In this document: positions 1 to 8,708 of the stretch, piece by piece
Layout: each line of letters begins with the position of its first letter
Position numbering within the stretch: the first letter of the stretch is position 1
Origin: Schistosoma mansoni
Lineage: Eukaryota; Platyhelminthes; Trematoda; Strigeidida; Schistosomatidae
Assembly: GCF_000237925.1 (NCBI RefSeq)
Contig: NW_017386131.1
Location: 1 to 64,000 of the forward strand
Reading direction: 5' to 3'
Length of the DNA stretch: 64,000 nt
Made by a program: the position numbers and the translations under genes
Notes under the pieces: generated by a model
The model's input: the letters and a program-made list of their open reading frames with translations, nothing else
Told to the model about the DNA's origin: nothing
Database searches by the model: none

Positions 1-231
1 CATCAATAGATAAATTAGGGTAATGATCCATTCTCATGTGACCGCTTACGAATGGCGATTTCATTGATTGTTCACTGAAAGGTAATCAATCCCATTTTTG
101 TCTAGTTCGTAGTGATAAAAAGATTTCGTTGAATCTCAAAACATTATTTTCTTCAAGATTGCAAATAATCCTTGCAGACTATTATGAAGTAGCACAAAAC
201 ATGATTTCAGGATTTCCTGTCAAATATCTAT
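1..231. other. No feature recognised
   Basis: AT-rich sequence. I see no coding frame or known repeat in it. It leads into the inverted family B elements. Confidence 0.4.
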
Positions 232-287
232 TTTCACAGTTGAAATCATGAGTCAATTGAAGCTAGACCACCATCGAAAACCTGGAA

Positions 288-333
288 GCACTGGACGGCC
301 GTTTCGTCCTATTATGGGACTCCTCAGCAGTGC
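288..333 (-). ncRNA. Hammerhead ribozyme, family B, complete core
   Basis: Read on the minus strand: stem I GCACTG, core CTGAGGA, stem II GTCC...GGAC with a 7-base loop, GAAA, stem III made of the palindrome ACGGCCGT, cleavage site GTC, then CAGTGC closing stem I with six perfect pairs. Every required core base (CUGANGA, GAAA, NUH) is present. It is a type I layout, open at stem I. This is the most complete family B ribozyme in the window. Confidence 0.8.
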
Positions 334-596
334 GCATCCACGAATCCGCTCTCGCGAGCGAGATTCGAACCCAGGACCTACCAGTCTCGAGCCGAAGCCC
401 TTAACCGATAGACCACTGAGCTGGCATCCAACGGTGTTAATGTCTAACTTCAACCAATCCACAATTTTGAGCGACCGTTCACCAATTGTCTTCAGTGAGA
501 TGATATCTCTACAACAGACCTGGTAGAACTCCACTGGTCACTGCTTCCCACTAGAACTCAAGGAAATATCTCTTGAAGTCAGTCACTAGTGGATGC

Positions 597-642
597 GCAC
601 TGCTGAGAAGTTCCATAATAGAACGTAACGTCCATCCAGTGC
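597..642 (+). ncRNA. Degenerate family B hammerhead
   Basis: Stem I (GCACTG/CAGTGC) is kept, but the core reads CTGAGAA and the GAAA is altered to GTAA. The same changes occur in the mirror copy at 916-961, so they arose before the inversion/duplication. Confidence 0.55.
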
Positions 643-915
643 TTCCAGGTTTTCCCTCGGTGGTCTAGCTTCAATTGACTCATGATTTCAACTATGAAAA
701 ATACTAAATCTCCACAAAACCCCTTCTGATAATTAAATGCTTTTGTCTATAAATTATCTTACTACTGAATTCAGGATATAAGTATATGTTTATATCCAAA
801 TGTAATTAATATTGTTTTTTTGTATTGATCAAAAGGGGTTTTGTGGAGAATTTAGTATTTTCATAGTTGAAATCATGAGTCAATTGAAGCTAGACCACCG
901 AGGGAAAACCTGGAA

Positions 916-961
916 GCACTGGATGGACGTTACGTTCTATTATGGAACTTCTCAGCAGTGC
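916..961 (-). ncRNA. Degenerate family B hammerhead (mirror of 597-642)
   Basis: The sequence matches 597-642 on the opposite strand, including its altered core. It is a fossil ribozyme. Confidence 0.55.
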
Positions 962-1221
962 GCATCCACTAGTGACTGACTTCAAGAGATATTTCCTTGA
1001 GTTCTAGTGGGAAGCAGTGACCAGTGGATTTCTAACAAGTCTGTTGTAGAGCTATCAACTCACTGAAAACAATTGGTGAACGGTTGCTCAAACTTTGTGG
1101 ATTGGTTAAAGTTAGACATTAACACCGTTGGATGCCGGCTCAGTGGTCTATCGAATAAGTGCTCTGTCGCGAGATCGGTAGGTCCTGGATTCAAATCTCG
1201 CGAGTGCGGGATTGTGGATGA

Positions 1222-1267
1222 GCACTGCTGAGGAGTCACACAATAGGATGAAACGGCCGTCCAGTGC
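1222..1267 (+). ncRNA. Hammerhead ribozyme, family B, nearly complete
   Basis: GCACTG, CTGAGGA, a stem II weakened at its base, GAAA, ACGGCCGT, GTC and CAGTGC are all present in order. Only stem II pairing is reduced compared with 288-333. Confidence 0.65.
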
Positions 1268-1620
1268 TCCCACGTTTTTTGCATTGGTTAAAGGTTTCTC
1301 TTAAATCATTGAGTACATGTTATTGATTCAGTGATACTTTTTTTAAAGTTTAATGATAAGTTATCCTATAGAGGTAAGTTGATGAACTACAAAATACTTA
1401 AGTTTACTCTGACTGGTTAAACTTTTTTTGGATAAATACATACAGATTAAATGATAGAATAGGTAAATGAGCAGGATTTATCAAAAGGATCTGGTATAAA
1501 TGTATGTCTCATCCATTTTTGAAGTAGCTTATGTTAAGAAATATGAATTAAGCTTGATGATCTCTGATCGTAAAGATCATCAACATAGAATCTAAGTAAT
1601 AAGGACTACTATTGAATATT

Positions 1621-2152
1621 TTTATTTATTTATTTGAACACATAAATATTGGTACAAAGGTGGCACCAGATATATATGCGCCACACAAATATCATTTGAT
1701 TTGTGTGAGGGCTGTGATACTGCCCAGGTGCCCAAATCGAAGCGGGTGGTTTTCTTAGGGAGCCACATTCGGAGCCTTTGACCTTAAGGTCTGATCCACA
1801 AGGCAATGGAGCATCGTGATGAGATGCAGTCCCATGGTATCCGGTGACCAACAATTGATTCATACGCCATTTGTTCCTTCAGGATACCGGAGCCCATGTT
1901 CACCATTGATTTGGAATGAGGGTTTTCCAACTCCCCTAGGTGGATGCGCAGTGTCCACCAACCCGGTTAAAGCCCCGGACATTCACTTTCCGTCCTCTCA
2001 ATCTCGTTAACAACACCCGTGGAGTGAGAAGGTAGTGATTAGGACTTCCCTGTTAGAGGCTATAAAGGCGTAGCCATGTGAGAGGATTTGGAGAGGGAGA
2101 GCGTACTCTCCCCACTCTCGTCCATACCAGGACATTTGGGGGCTACTATTGA
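1621..2152 (-). mobile_element. Repeat D, nearly full copy
   Basis: This is one of about nine copies of a roughly 520-bp retroposon-like repeat. Read on the minus strand it starts near CCAAATGTCCTGG, has a GC-richer body, and ends in (AAAT/TAAA)n, seen here as TTTATTTATTTATTT at 1621. The terminal A-rich simple repeat and the 5'-truncated copies elsewhere suggest retroposition. A short frame recurs in several copies (KANVRHFTGLVDTEGPPRGV-like), but it is broken in most. I cannot name the family. Confidence 0.65.
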
Positions 2153-2659
2153 ATACTAAGTTTGTCCTATGATATGCACTATATACCACAAATAATATCA
2201 AAGAAAAACTAATCAAAGAATCAAGTTTGTTTTATTTTCATATCCATGCCAAGATTTTTTTGTTCTTTTCTTATTATTATCAACTCACTAGAATCGATAT
2301 ATCTGTCTTTGTCATAATCGATGAAATCATCATTCAGCTCTTTCATGTTATATATATTCTTCTCTATCTCCTCCTTTTAGCTTAGATACAAATGTATATC
2401 ACTTGACGTGAAATAACTAAATTTATCATGTTCAAAATTATAAACTGTTTATGACATGGATTGCGTTTACACTTTGTGTGTGTGTGTGTTTAGTTAAGTA
2501 AAACATCAACAAAAATCTATGATGATGATGATGATCATGACAACGAAAGTAAACTTCTTAATGATGACGTAATTATTTGTCATTGAGAAAAAAAATGAAA
2601 AGAAGGGGATAGAAAGAAAACCGTTGCGTAACTTGTCCAGTAAAATGTTTGTTTGTTTC

Positions 2660-2840
2660 ATTTAGTATTGTTTGTTTGAATCTTCCCATCGATGTGTTAG
2701 GATTGCAACTGGTCAGTCTCTAATTGGTATATGTGCATGCATCAACTCTGAGATGCAGGTACATCCAGCTGACGAGTCCCAAATAGGACGAAACGCGCGT
2801 CCTGGACTCCACTGCTATCCACTATCCATCTCTGCTTACC
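2660..2840 (+). mobile_element. Family A (Sm-alpha-like) mosaic copy
   Basis: It begins with the family A tail in minus orientation (TAGTATTGTTTGTTTGAATC) and then jumps to the ribozyme part in plus orientation, lacking the tRNA-like region. The match to the schistosome Sm-alpha satellite/SINE and its hammerhead is from memory of that family; the ribozyme motif is directly visible. Confidence 0.75.
2763..2807 (+). ncRNA. Hammerhead ribozyme, family A (Sm-alpha type)
   Basis: ATCCAG, CTGACGA, stem II GTCC...GGAC with an AAAU-type loop, GAAA, the self-complementary ACGCGCGT, GTC and CTGGAC. Stem I has five pairs and one mismatch at its outer end. The core is complete. Confidence 0.8.
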
Positions 2841-2904
2841 ATGTTTGTTTGTTTTCTTCTTAAAATTAATTTTCGAATCGATTTATGTATGTATGTTTAT
2901 ATCA

Positions 2905-3386
2905 ATAAAAGCATTACTTACTTACGCCTGTTGCCCCTCATAGAGGAACGTAGACCTCTCACTATCATTCTCTATTCAAATCTATCTTGGGTAATCCTCT
3001 CCAGTTCTTTGCAGTCGCTATTCAACCTTTTCATGTCTGCTTCCAATTCTCGATCTAGTGTGTTCTTTGACCTCCCTCTTTTTCGTTTCCTTTCAGGATT
3101 CAAAGTTAGTGCTTGCCTCATGATACAGTATGATGATTTCCGAAATGTTTATGTTATCCACATCAAATATGTTTTCTTAATTTTCTCTTCAGCTGGAATC
3201 TGGTTTGTTCTCTCACACAGTAGGCTGTTGCTGATGGCATCCGACCAACTGACATTCAGTATCTTACGTAGACAGTTGTTTATAAATACTTGTACTCTTT
3301 TTATAATTGTTGTAGTAGTTCTGCACGTTTCAGCTTCATACGATAGGACTCTCTTGATGTTCGTATTAAAGATTCTCACTTTAATA
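2905..3386 (-). mobile_element. L1a non-LTR retrotransposon, 3' fragment
   Basis: This is the antisense 3' end of the LINE lineage whose copies finish GGCGTAAGTAAGTAAGTA. The minus strand encodes the C-terminal part after the reverse transcriptase: RIFNTNIKRVLSYEAETCR, a NSLLCERTNQIPAEE motif, then the basic region. It is 5'-truncated, as is usual for LINEs. Confidence 0.8.
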
Positions 3387-3553
3387 GGGGTATAGGTAGA
3401 TTAAAGTCGAACTGAACGAATAGAAAATAGATTGGTCCATAGTATTTTTGGTGGAGGAAACAAGTAATTAACTATTTTTATGTACACATTATTTATTTGT
3501 ATATAAATCTGTTTAATTAACTAAATGATTGAATAAATGGATTGTACGTTGAA

Positions 3554-4505
3554 TTAAAAGTATCACACTACTGTCAGTATTAGGAAAGGTTCTCAACAGA
3601 GTGTTGTTGGATCGGATGAAAGACTCAGTAGACATCCAACTTAGAGGTCAACAGGTAGGATTCCGTAAGGATCGATCATCCACAGACTAAATCGCCACAT
3701 TACGGATCATTGATGAACAATCAATTGGATGGAATTCGTCACTATACATCAACTCCTTTGATTATGAGAAAGCATTTGACAGTGTGGACCGGAGAACATT
3801 ATGGATATTACTTCGACACTATGGTGTACCTGAGAAGATTGTTAACATCATCCGGATTTCATACGACGGGCGACAGTGCAAAGTCGTGCATGGAAGACAG
3901 CTAACAGACACATTCCAAGTAAGGACTGGAGTTAGACAAGGCTATCTACGCTCACCCTTTCTCTTTCTTTTGGTGGTTGGCTGGATTTTGAAGACTTCCT
4001 TATTTGATGGGAAGCACAGAATACAGTGAACAACATGAATGCAACTAGACTATTTGGACTTCACAGATGACCTATCCCTTCTATCCCATACATATCAACA
4101 AATGAAGGTTAAGATAGATAATGTAGCAGATGCCTCTACTCTAATAGGCTTCAACATAACATGGGAGAAAGCAAGATCCTCAAATACAACACATTGAGCA
4201 CCAACGCAATCACTTTTGATGAAGAAACTCTGAAAGAGGTGGTAACTTTCATGTAGTTGGATAGCATTGTCGACAAACAAGAAGGATCTGATGCAAATAC
4301 CGACGCTAACTTGGAATCCTGATGGGAACGGAAAAAGAGGAAGGTCAAAGATTACACTGAGCCGGGAATTGTGAGCAGACATTAAAAGGATAAATAGCAA
4401 CTGGGAAAAACTGGAGAGGATTACCCAGAACAGGGTTGGATGGAGAATGCTAGTTAGCGAACTATGTTTCTTCATGAGAGGTAGCAGGCATAAGTAAGTA
4501 AGTAT
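3554..4505 (+). mobile_element. L1a non-LTR retrotransposon, RT to 3' end
   Basis: Plus-strand frames carry reverse transcriptase motifs in order: GFRKDRSSTD, a YEKAFDSVDRRTLW motif A, TGVRQG..SPFLFLLV motif B, and FTDDLSLLSHTYQQ (the x-DD motif C). It ends with the TAAGTAAGTAAGTA tail near 4500. Several frameshifts and stops (for example ATGTAG near 4255) make it non-functional. The endonuclease part is missing (5' truncation). Confidence 0.85.
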
Positions 4506-4741
4506 GTACGTTGAATTAAATAATAATCCAAGATAATGAATGTATTTGTGATTCGGTATGTTTGTAAATTAATCATTACTCTACACAGGTTTATGAATAA
4601 ACTCAAGTTGTCTTATGATTGGATCAACGTTTGCTTGTGTGTATTTATGTTTGCTCATAGATTACCTCACTACCCTAAATTATATTCACATAAATCAGTT
4701 CACCAATCATCTCATCTCATCGTTTATTTTTAAGGTTTCAT

Positions 4742-4945
4742 AATATATTTTTGATTGAGATCATGAATTGATCAATATTAGACCACCATTGAAAACTTGG
4801 AAGCACTGGACTACCGCAACTATCTTCCATTATCTTCGGTAGGTAACTGACTCACACTCCAAACGGATTAGCACCACTGGTTACGGCTACCATATTTTCA
4901 CTGGTGGTCTAATATTGATCCATTCATGATTTCAATAATCTCCAC
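4742..4945. repeat. Diverged family B-like element
   Basis: The ends are inverted (TGATTGAGATCATGAATTGATCA at the left, TGATCCATTCATGATTTCAA at the right). The inner tRNA and ribozyme parts are mostly lost. It belongs to an older B-related subfamily with ends CTCCACAACCCC. Confidence 0.5.
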
Positions 4946-5244
4946 AACCCCTATACTGATGATAATAATAATATATGTGTTGAATTGAAGTCGGTGTTAT
5001 TGTATATCCATTTCTAATACATTTTCATCCAATCATATCAACTCATTCACTTTCTAATTCATCACTGATTCCATCTGAAACACTGATGCTCACAAAAGAT
5101 GTATAACCTTCTCATTGTATTCTACATTCCACAGCTTACAGTATTTGAACAGCATAACTATCATCATTTACTAACAGTATTCAAAGAATTACTTTAATTA
5201 TGTACAATTCAAGATTCCACTTTTTTCTATAATTATTTTAAATT

Positions 5245-5428
5245 TGTGTCGGACATTCGCTTTCCGTCCTCTCAATTTCGTAAAGAACACCCCCGCCACT
5301 GTTAGAAGGAAATGAGTAGGACTTCCCTGGCAGAGACTATATACGCGTGGCCATGTGAGAGCATTTGGAGAGGGAGAGCTGACTTTCTCCACTCTCGGCC
5401 ATACCAGGGCATTTGGGGTCTGACAGGA
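5245..5428 (-). mobile_element. Repeat D, partial
   Basis: It holds only the 5' third of the repeat (as read on the minus strand), from the CCAAATGCCCTGG start to the GAATGTCCGAC region. The A-rich tail is absent. Confidence 0.6.
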
Positions 5429-5609
5429 AAATTTATATTCCAACCATTTAAACTTTTAATTCAGTCCAATAATTTAGTTCAATGTAATAGATGTAACTTA
5501 TAGACTAGTACTATGCATTACACTCATTTATTAGAAGGATTATTGAAGTTTGATTACTAAATAGTTTTATAATAACATATCAAGTTACTAGTATATTTAA
5601 ATTTTAACT

Positions 5610-5685
5610 CAACTTACTTACTTACATCTGTTACCCCTCGTGAAAGAGCATAGGCTGCCCACTAGCACTTTCCATTAGCTCAGAA
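5610..5685 (-). repeat. L1a 3'-end scrap
   Basis: The antisense tail ACTTACTTACATCTGTTACCC and about 50 more bases match the extreme 3' end of L1a. Confidence 0.6.
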
Positions 5686-5875
5686 GATGTACCATAAAAA
5701 CAATAAAGTACAAAAATCTAGTGACTATTTAGCTAGTAGGGTAAGAATTCAATGTTACACAATTCTTTGTATGTAAACTAGTATTACTGATGTCGTCATC
5801 GTCTTCAGTAAGCAGTTATAGCTTACTCATTCCATTTAATCTGACTGAAAGTATTAAACGTCATCAAAAATCAGG

Positions 5876-6100
5876 TTTACTTACTTACTTACGCTTGTTA
5901 CTCCCAATGGAGCATAGGCCGCCGACCAGCATTCTCCAACCCACTATGTCCTGGGCCTTCTTTTATAGTTCTATCCAATTTTTGTTCATTCCTCTCATGT
6001 CTGTCTCTATTTCTCGGCGTAATGTGTTCTTTGGTCTTCCTCTTCTCCTTTGACCTTCAGGATTCCATGTTAGGGCTTGTCTTCTGGCGCAATTGGGTTA
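5876..6100 (-). mobile_element. L1a non-LTR retrotransposon, 3' fragment
   Basis: It starts with TTACTTACTTACTTACG and runs through the end of the coding region (ending [17 protein letters not shown] on the minus strand) to GGCGCAATTGGGTTA. It is 5'-truncated. Confidence 0.75.
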
Positions 6101-6864
6101 CCTGTTACCTGTTTCATAAAGTTTTAATTAGATATTATGACCACGTAACAACCATTACTGAATTTTATTTAAAAAGCATCGAAACTTTGGTGCCTCATAG
6201 TCAAATTGTAATCATACTCTTTTCCCTCCTATATTTCCCCCTCCCTCTTTCTCTCTCCTTTCTCTTTCCCCACTTCTCTCTCTCTGTGTGTGTGTATGTT
6301 CACATGTGAACATAACAGGTGTAAATTGATATTGTTTTCTCATTCATGAAGGAACTGTGTTAGATCTATTGAATGATAAGATTGATAAACGTATAACATT
6401 AGAATGATTTTATTTGCGTTATCAGTGAGTTGGGGGTTTTCTTTCTTGTGTGTGTGTGTGTGGTTGTATGTTTCATTGTGTGTATAATTTTCATTTCTAT
6501 ATGATTTATGGATTGAAATCTAAAAAAAGAAATCCTGTTTTGTTCCACTTCAACCTTTGAAAACTGAATTTCATTTTTTGTTAACATGGCAACAATACTA
6601 ACTAATTGTGTTACTTATCATTTTTTTCTTTTATTTATACCTTATTTTGGATATATTTTTTGTTTCTAACGCCATAGTAGGTGTGTGTGTGTAAGCGTGT
6701 GCGTGTGTGTGTGTGTACTTCTATGATATACATACTAAACATAGTCTATAACAGAATATATCCATAATTTATAGCAGAGAGAATGTATTGTTTTGCAAAA
6801 TTGAAATGATACTATTTCTTCAAAGGAGTAAGTATAAATATATGTTTATAAAGCATAGTCTGAA

Positions 6865-6867
<3 letters not shown>

Positions 6868-6898
<31 letters not shown>
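6868..6898. repeat. (AT)n microsatellite
   Basis: About 15 uninterrupted TA units. Confidence 0.9.
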
Positions 6899-6901
<3 letters not shown>

Positions 6902-7185
6902 GATTCCACTTGACGACATTCTTTGTTTCATCCTAGTATGAGACTCCTCAACAGTGCACATCCATGATCCCCACATGTGGGATTCCATGATTCCACTTGA
7001 CAACATTCTTTATTTTATCAATATATATAGAGTTGTGGAGATTGTTGAGTTTAGATTGATTTCATGAATGGATTAGTGTTAGACTATCATTGAAAACCTG
7101 AAAGCATTGAATAACCGCTTCATCGTAGTATGAGGTTCCTCAACAGTGCACATCCATGATCCCACATGTGGGATTCTTTTCTTCA
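6899..7185. repeat. Diverged family B-like elements, two copies
   Basis: Two pieces share the remnant CTCCTCAACAGTGCACATCCA, which is the antisense ribozyme region of the older B subfamily. The second begins with GTTGTGGAGATTGTTGAG and the ATTTCATGAATGGATTAG tail. Confidence 0.5.
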
Positions 7186-7449
7186 TAAAATAGATTAAGT
7201 ATAATTATACCAAAGTTTGACTCATTCATTGAATGACTTGTCTATATATGTCTATATTGTCTATATATCCTATATATTTGTTGAATCTTGATGAGTCGGG
7301 CATTCAATTGGTGATGTTTTTCAGTTTAATGTAAGTTGCCTCTAAATAGGTGAATAAAGAAATGTATGTGAGGGAAAACTGGATAATCATATCTTTTGCT
7401 GGTGACTTTTCGCTAGTTGTGAGAATTTTTAACTGCTGAAGATCAACTT

Positions 7450-7612
7450 ATTCACTAAACGAGGACCAGTGACTTCTCTACTACCAGTACTCGAATAGCT
7501 CAACGATAATTTTTTAAATTTTGAAGTTGGGAATTTCGATTCCCTCAAGATTACAAACATCCCTGCTGACATATCCAAACTAACACGAAACCTAGAATGA
7601 AAAGGATTTCTT
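7450..7612 (+). repeat. Diverged family C element
   Basis: A worn tRNA-like part (GAATAGCTCAACG, then ATTTCGATTCCC) is followed by TCAAGATTACA and a CTGACAT...CACGAAACC remnant of the family C hammerhead. It is an old copy. Confidence 0.45.
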
Positions 7613-7639
7613 ACTGATTACTTTCAACTACCTAACATT

Positions 7640-7990
7640 CCGGTGAAGCCATGTTGGTAGATGCAAACTATTTGGTTGAGGTCCGCGCGACTATCGTAAC
7701 CAATGGTTGGGAACTATGAGTGACATGGCTCAGAATCGATCACAGTGGCGTAGATGTATTCACTCTTTGTCTTCCCGTTAAACCATGAGATTAAAATTAC
7801 TTTATATCTTTCTTTCTACCGACTGATTCTTTCTCCCTGTATCATATCCTTACATGCAATCTTTCTTTTATATATTACTACAGTTGAAGTAACTGTTTCT
7901 ATGACTGTGTTCATCTTGTTGTGCTAATGAGGTATGACAACTTGGACTGATGCATATGCGTGCCCGGTCCTACATTGTGGGTGACTGATT
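7640..7990 (+). mobile_element. L1b non-LTR retrotransposon, 3' end
   Basis: It matches the 3' part of the copy at 42935: CCATGTTGGTAGATGCAAAC, then GACATGGCTCAGAATCGATC, then the 3' UTR with CATCTTGTTGTGCTAATGAG, ending in ACTGATTGACTGAC. It holds only the last codons and the 3' UTR. Confidence 0.7.
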
Positions 7991-8564
7991 GACTGACACT
8001 CGAAATGGGGATCTTACATTTTCTCATTGTTCACTTATGATTGTTCCTCTGATGTTCTCACATTAATTACTATGAGTTGCGTAATCTCTTCTCCCTCATT
8101 CTTTGTTTATTGCCGTTTATCTAAGTAGTCTTTGTTGTTAGGCTAGTTTTGATGACAGTTGTAATTCGTTGTTTGTTTGTTTGTTTGTCTGTTTAAACTA
8201 TACAGAACTCGTTACTGTTACGACTATCAATAAGGCATATGGTCGCATATATATCACAGTATTGCTTATCTTATCTTTGTATAAGTTACCATCTCCGATA
8301 TAGATCGGAGGGGGGGGGAATTGTTTCATTTTGTACAATATGTGTAATATGTAGAGATGATGTAGAAATGACGAAGCAAAGGAATCCTGTCTTAATTACG
8401 TAAACTGACCAGATGTTTAGATATTTTGTTCAATGTAAATATAATTTACAGTTAAAGAATTTTTTTTCACAAATAATAAAACCTTTTTTTGTTTTTTGTT
8501 TTTTTTAAATTTCTACTCGCTTCTAATCAATAATGTTGGTGAAACCTACCCTACTTATCATCAG

Positions 8565-8708
8565 ATGAAAGTGGTCGATGCATTCCGTATGGGACTTGGA
8601 CCGCATATTGATTTGGAACATCGTAGAAGTATTGGTTCGTTGGCATTTAGACAACGTCAAAATTCCAGTATTGAGTATGTGGATGCTGATGCTCCGGATG
8701 AGTCTTAA
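8565..8708 (+). CDS. Terminal coding exon of an unrecognised gene
   Basis: This is an open frame of 47 codons plus a TAA stop. It begins MKVVDAFRMGLGPHIDLEHR, has a basic Ser/Arg/Gln-rich middle and ends in an acidic tail (DADAPDES). The acceptor is inferred at CATCAG (8559-8564). No other AG occurs for about 100 bases upstream, and that stretch is strongly T-rich, which is the classic AG-exclusion zone of a 3' splice site. The frame stays open back to 8496, so the exact start rests on the splice inference. Codon use looks coding, and the sequence is unlike the repeats around it. I do not recognise the family. Upstream exons were not found in 1-8500 and may lie outside the window. Confidence 0.5.
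   Translation: MKVVDAFRMGLGPHIDLEHRRSIGSLAFRQRQNSSIEYVDADAPDES

Larger units (their letters stand above)
232..735. mobile_element. Family B ribozyme SINE, head-to-head pair (left arm of palindrome)
   Basis: The left part is family B in minus orientation: tail (GTTGAAATCATGAGTCAATT), ribozyme (288-333), tRNA-like part with B-box (AGATTCGAACC on this strand), and the head to about 590. It then switches to a plus-oriented ribozyme and tail ending CCACAAAACCCCTTCTGAT. Family B consensus read 5' to 3': head, A-box-like GCTCAGTGGTCTAGAGG, B-box GGTTCGAATC, ribozyme, then a 3' tail that recurs at both ends of many copies. The unit is about 400 bp. Confidence 0.8.
829..1276. mobile_element. Family B pair (right arm of palindrome)
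   Basis: This is a near mirror image of 232-735: tail and degenerate ribozyme in minus orientation (916-961), then head, tRNA-like part (about 1120-1200) and ribozyme in plus orientation. The copy stops inside the sequence after the ribozyme, near 1276. The spacer between the arms (736-828) is unique AT-rich sequence. Confidence 0.75.

Noticed and set aside
248-534. Open frames of about 92 codons on both strands
   Set aside because: They run through the tRNA-like and ribozyme parts of a family B element (RDSNPGPTSL-type residues from the B-box). Not a gene.
2841-3395. 184-codon open frame
   Set aside because: Antisense to the L1a coding region; the real frame is on the minus strand.
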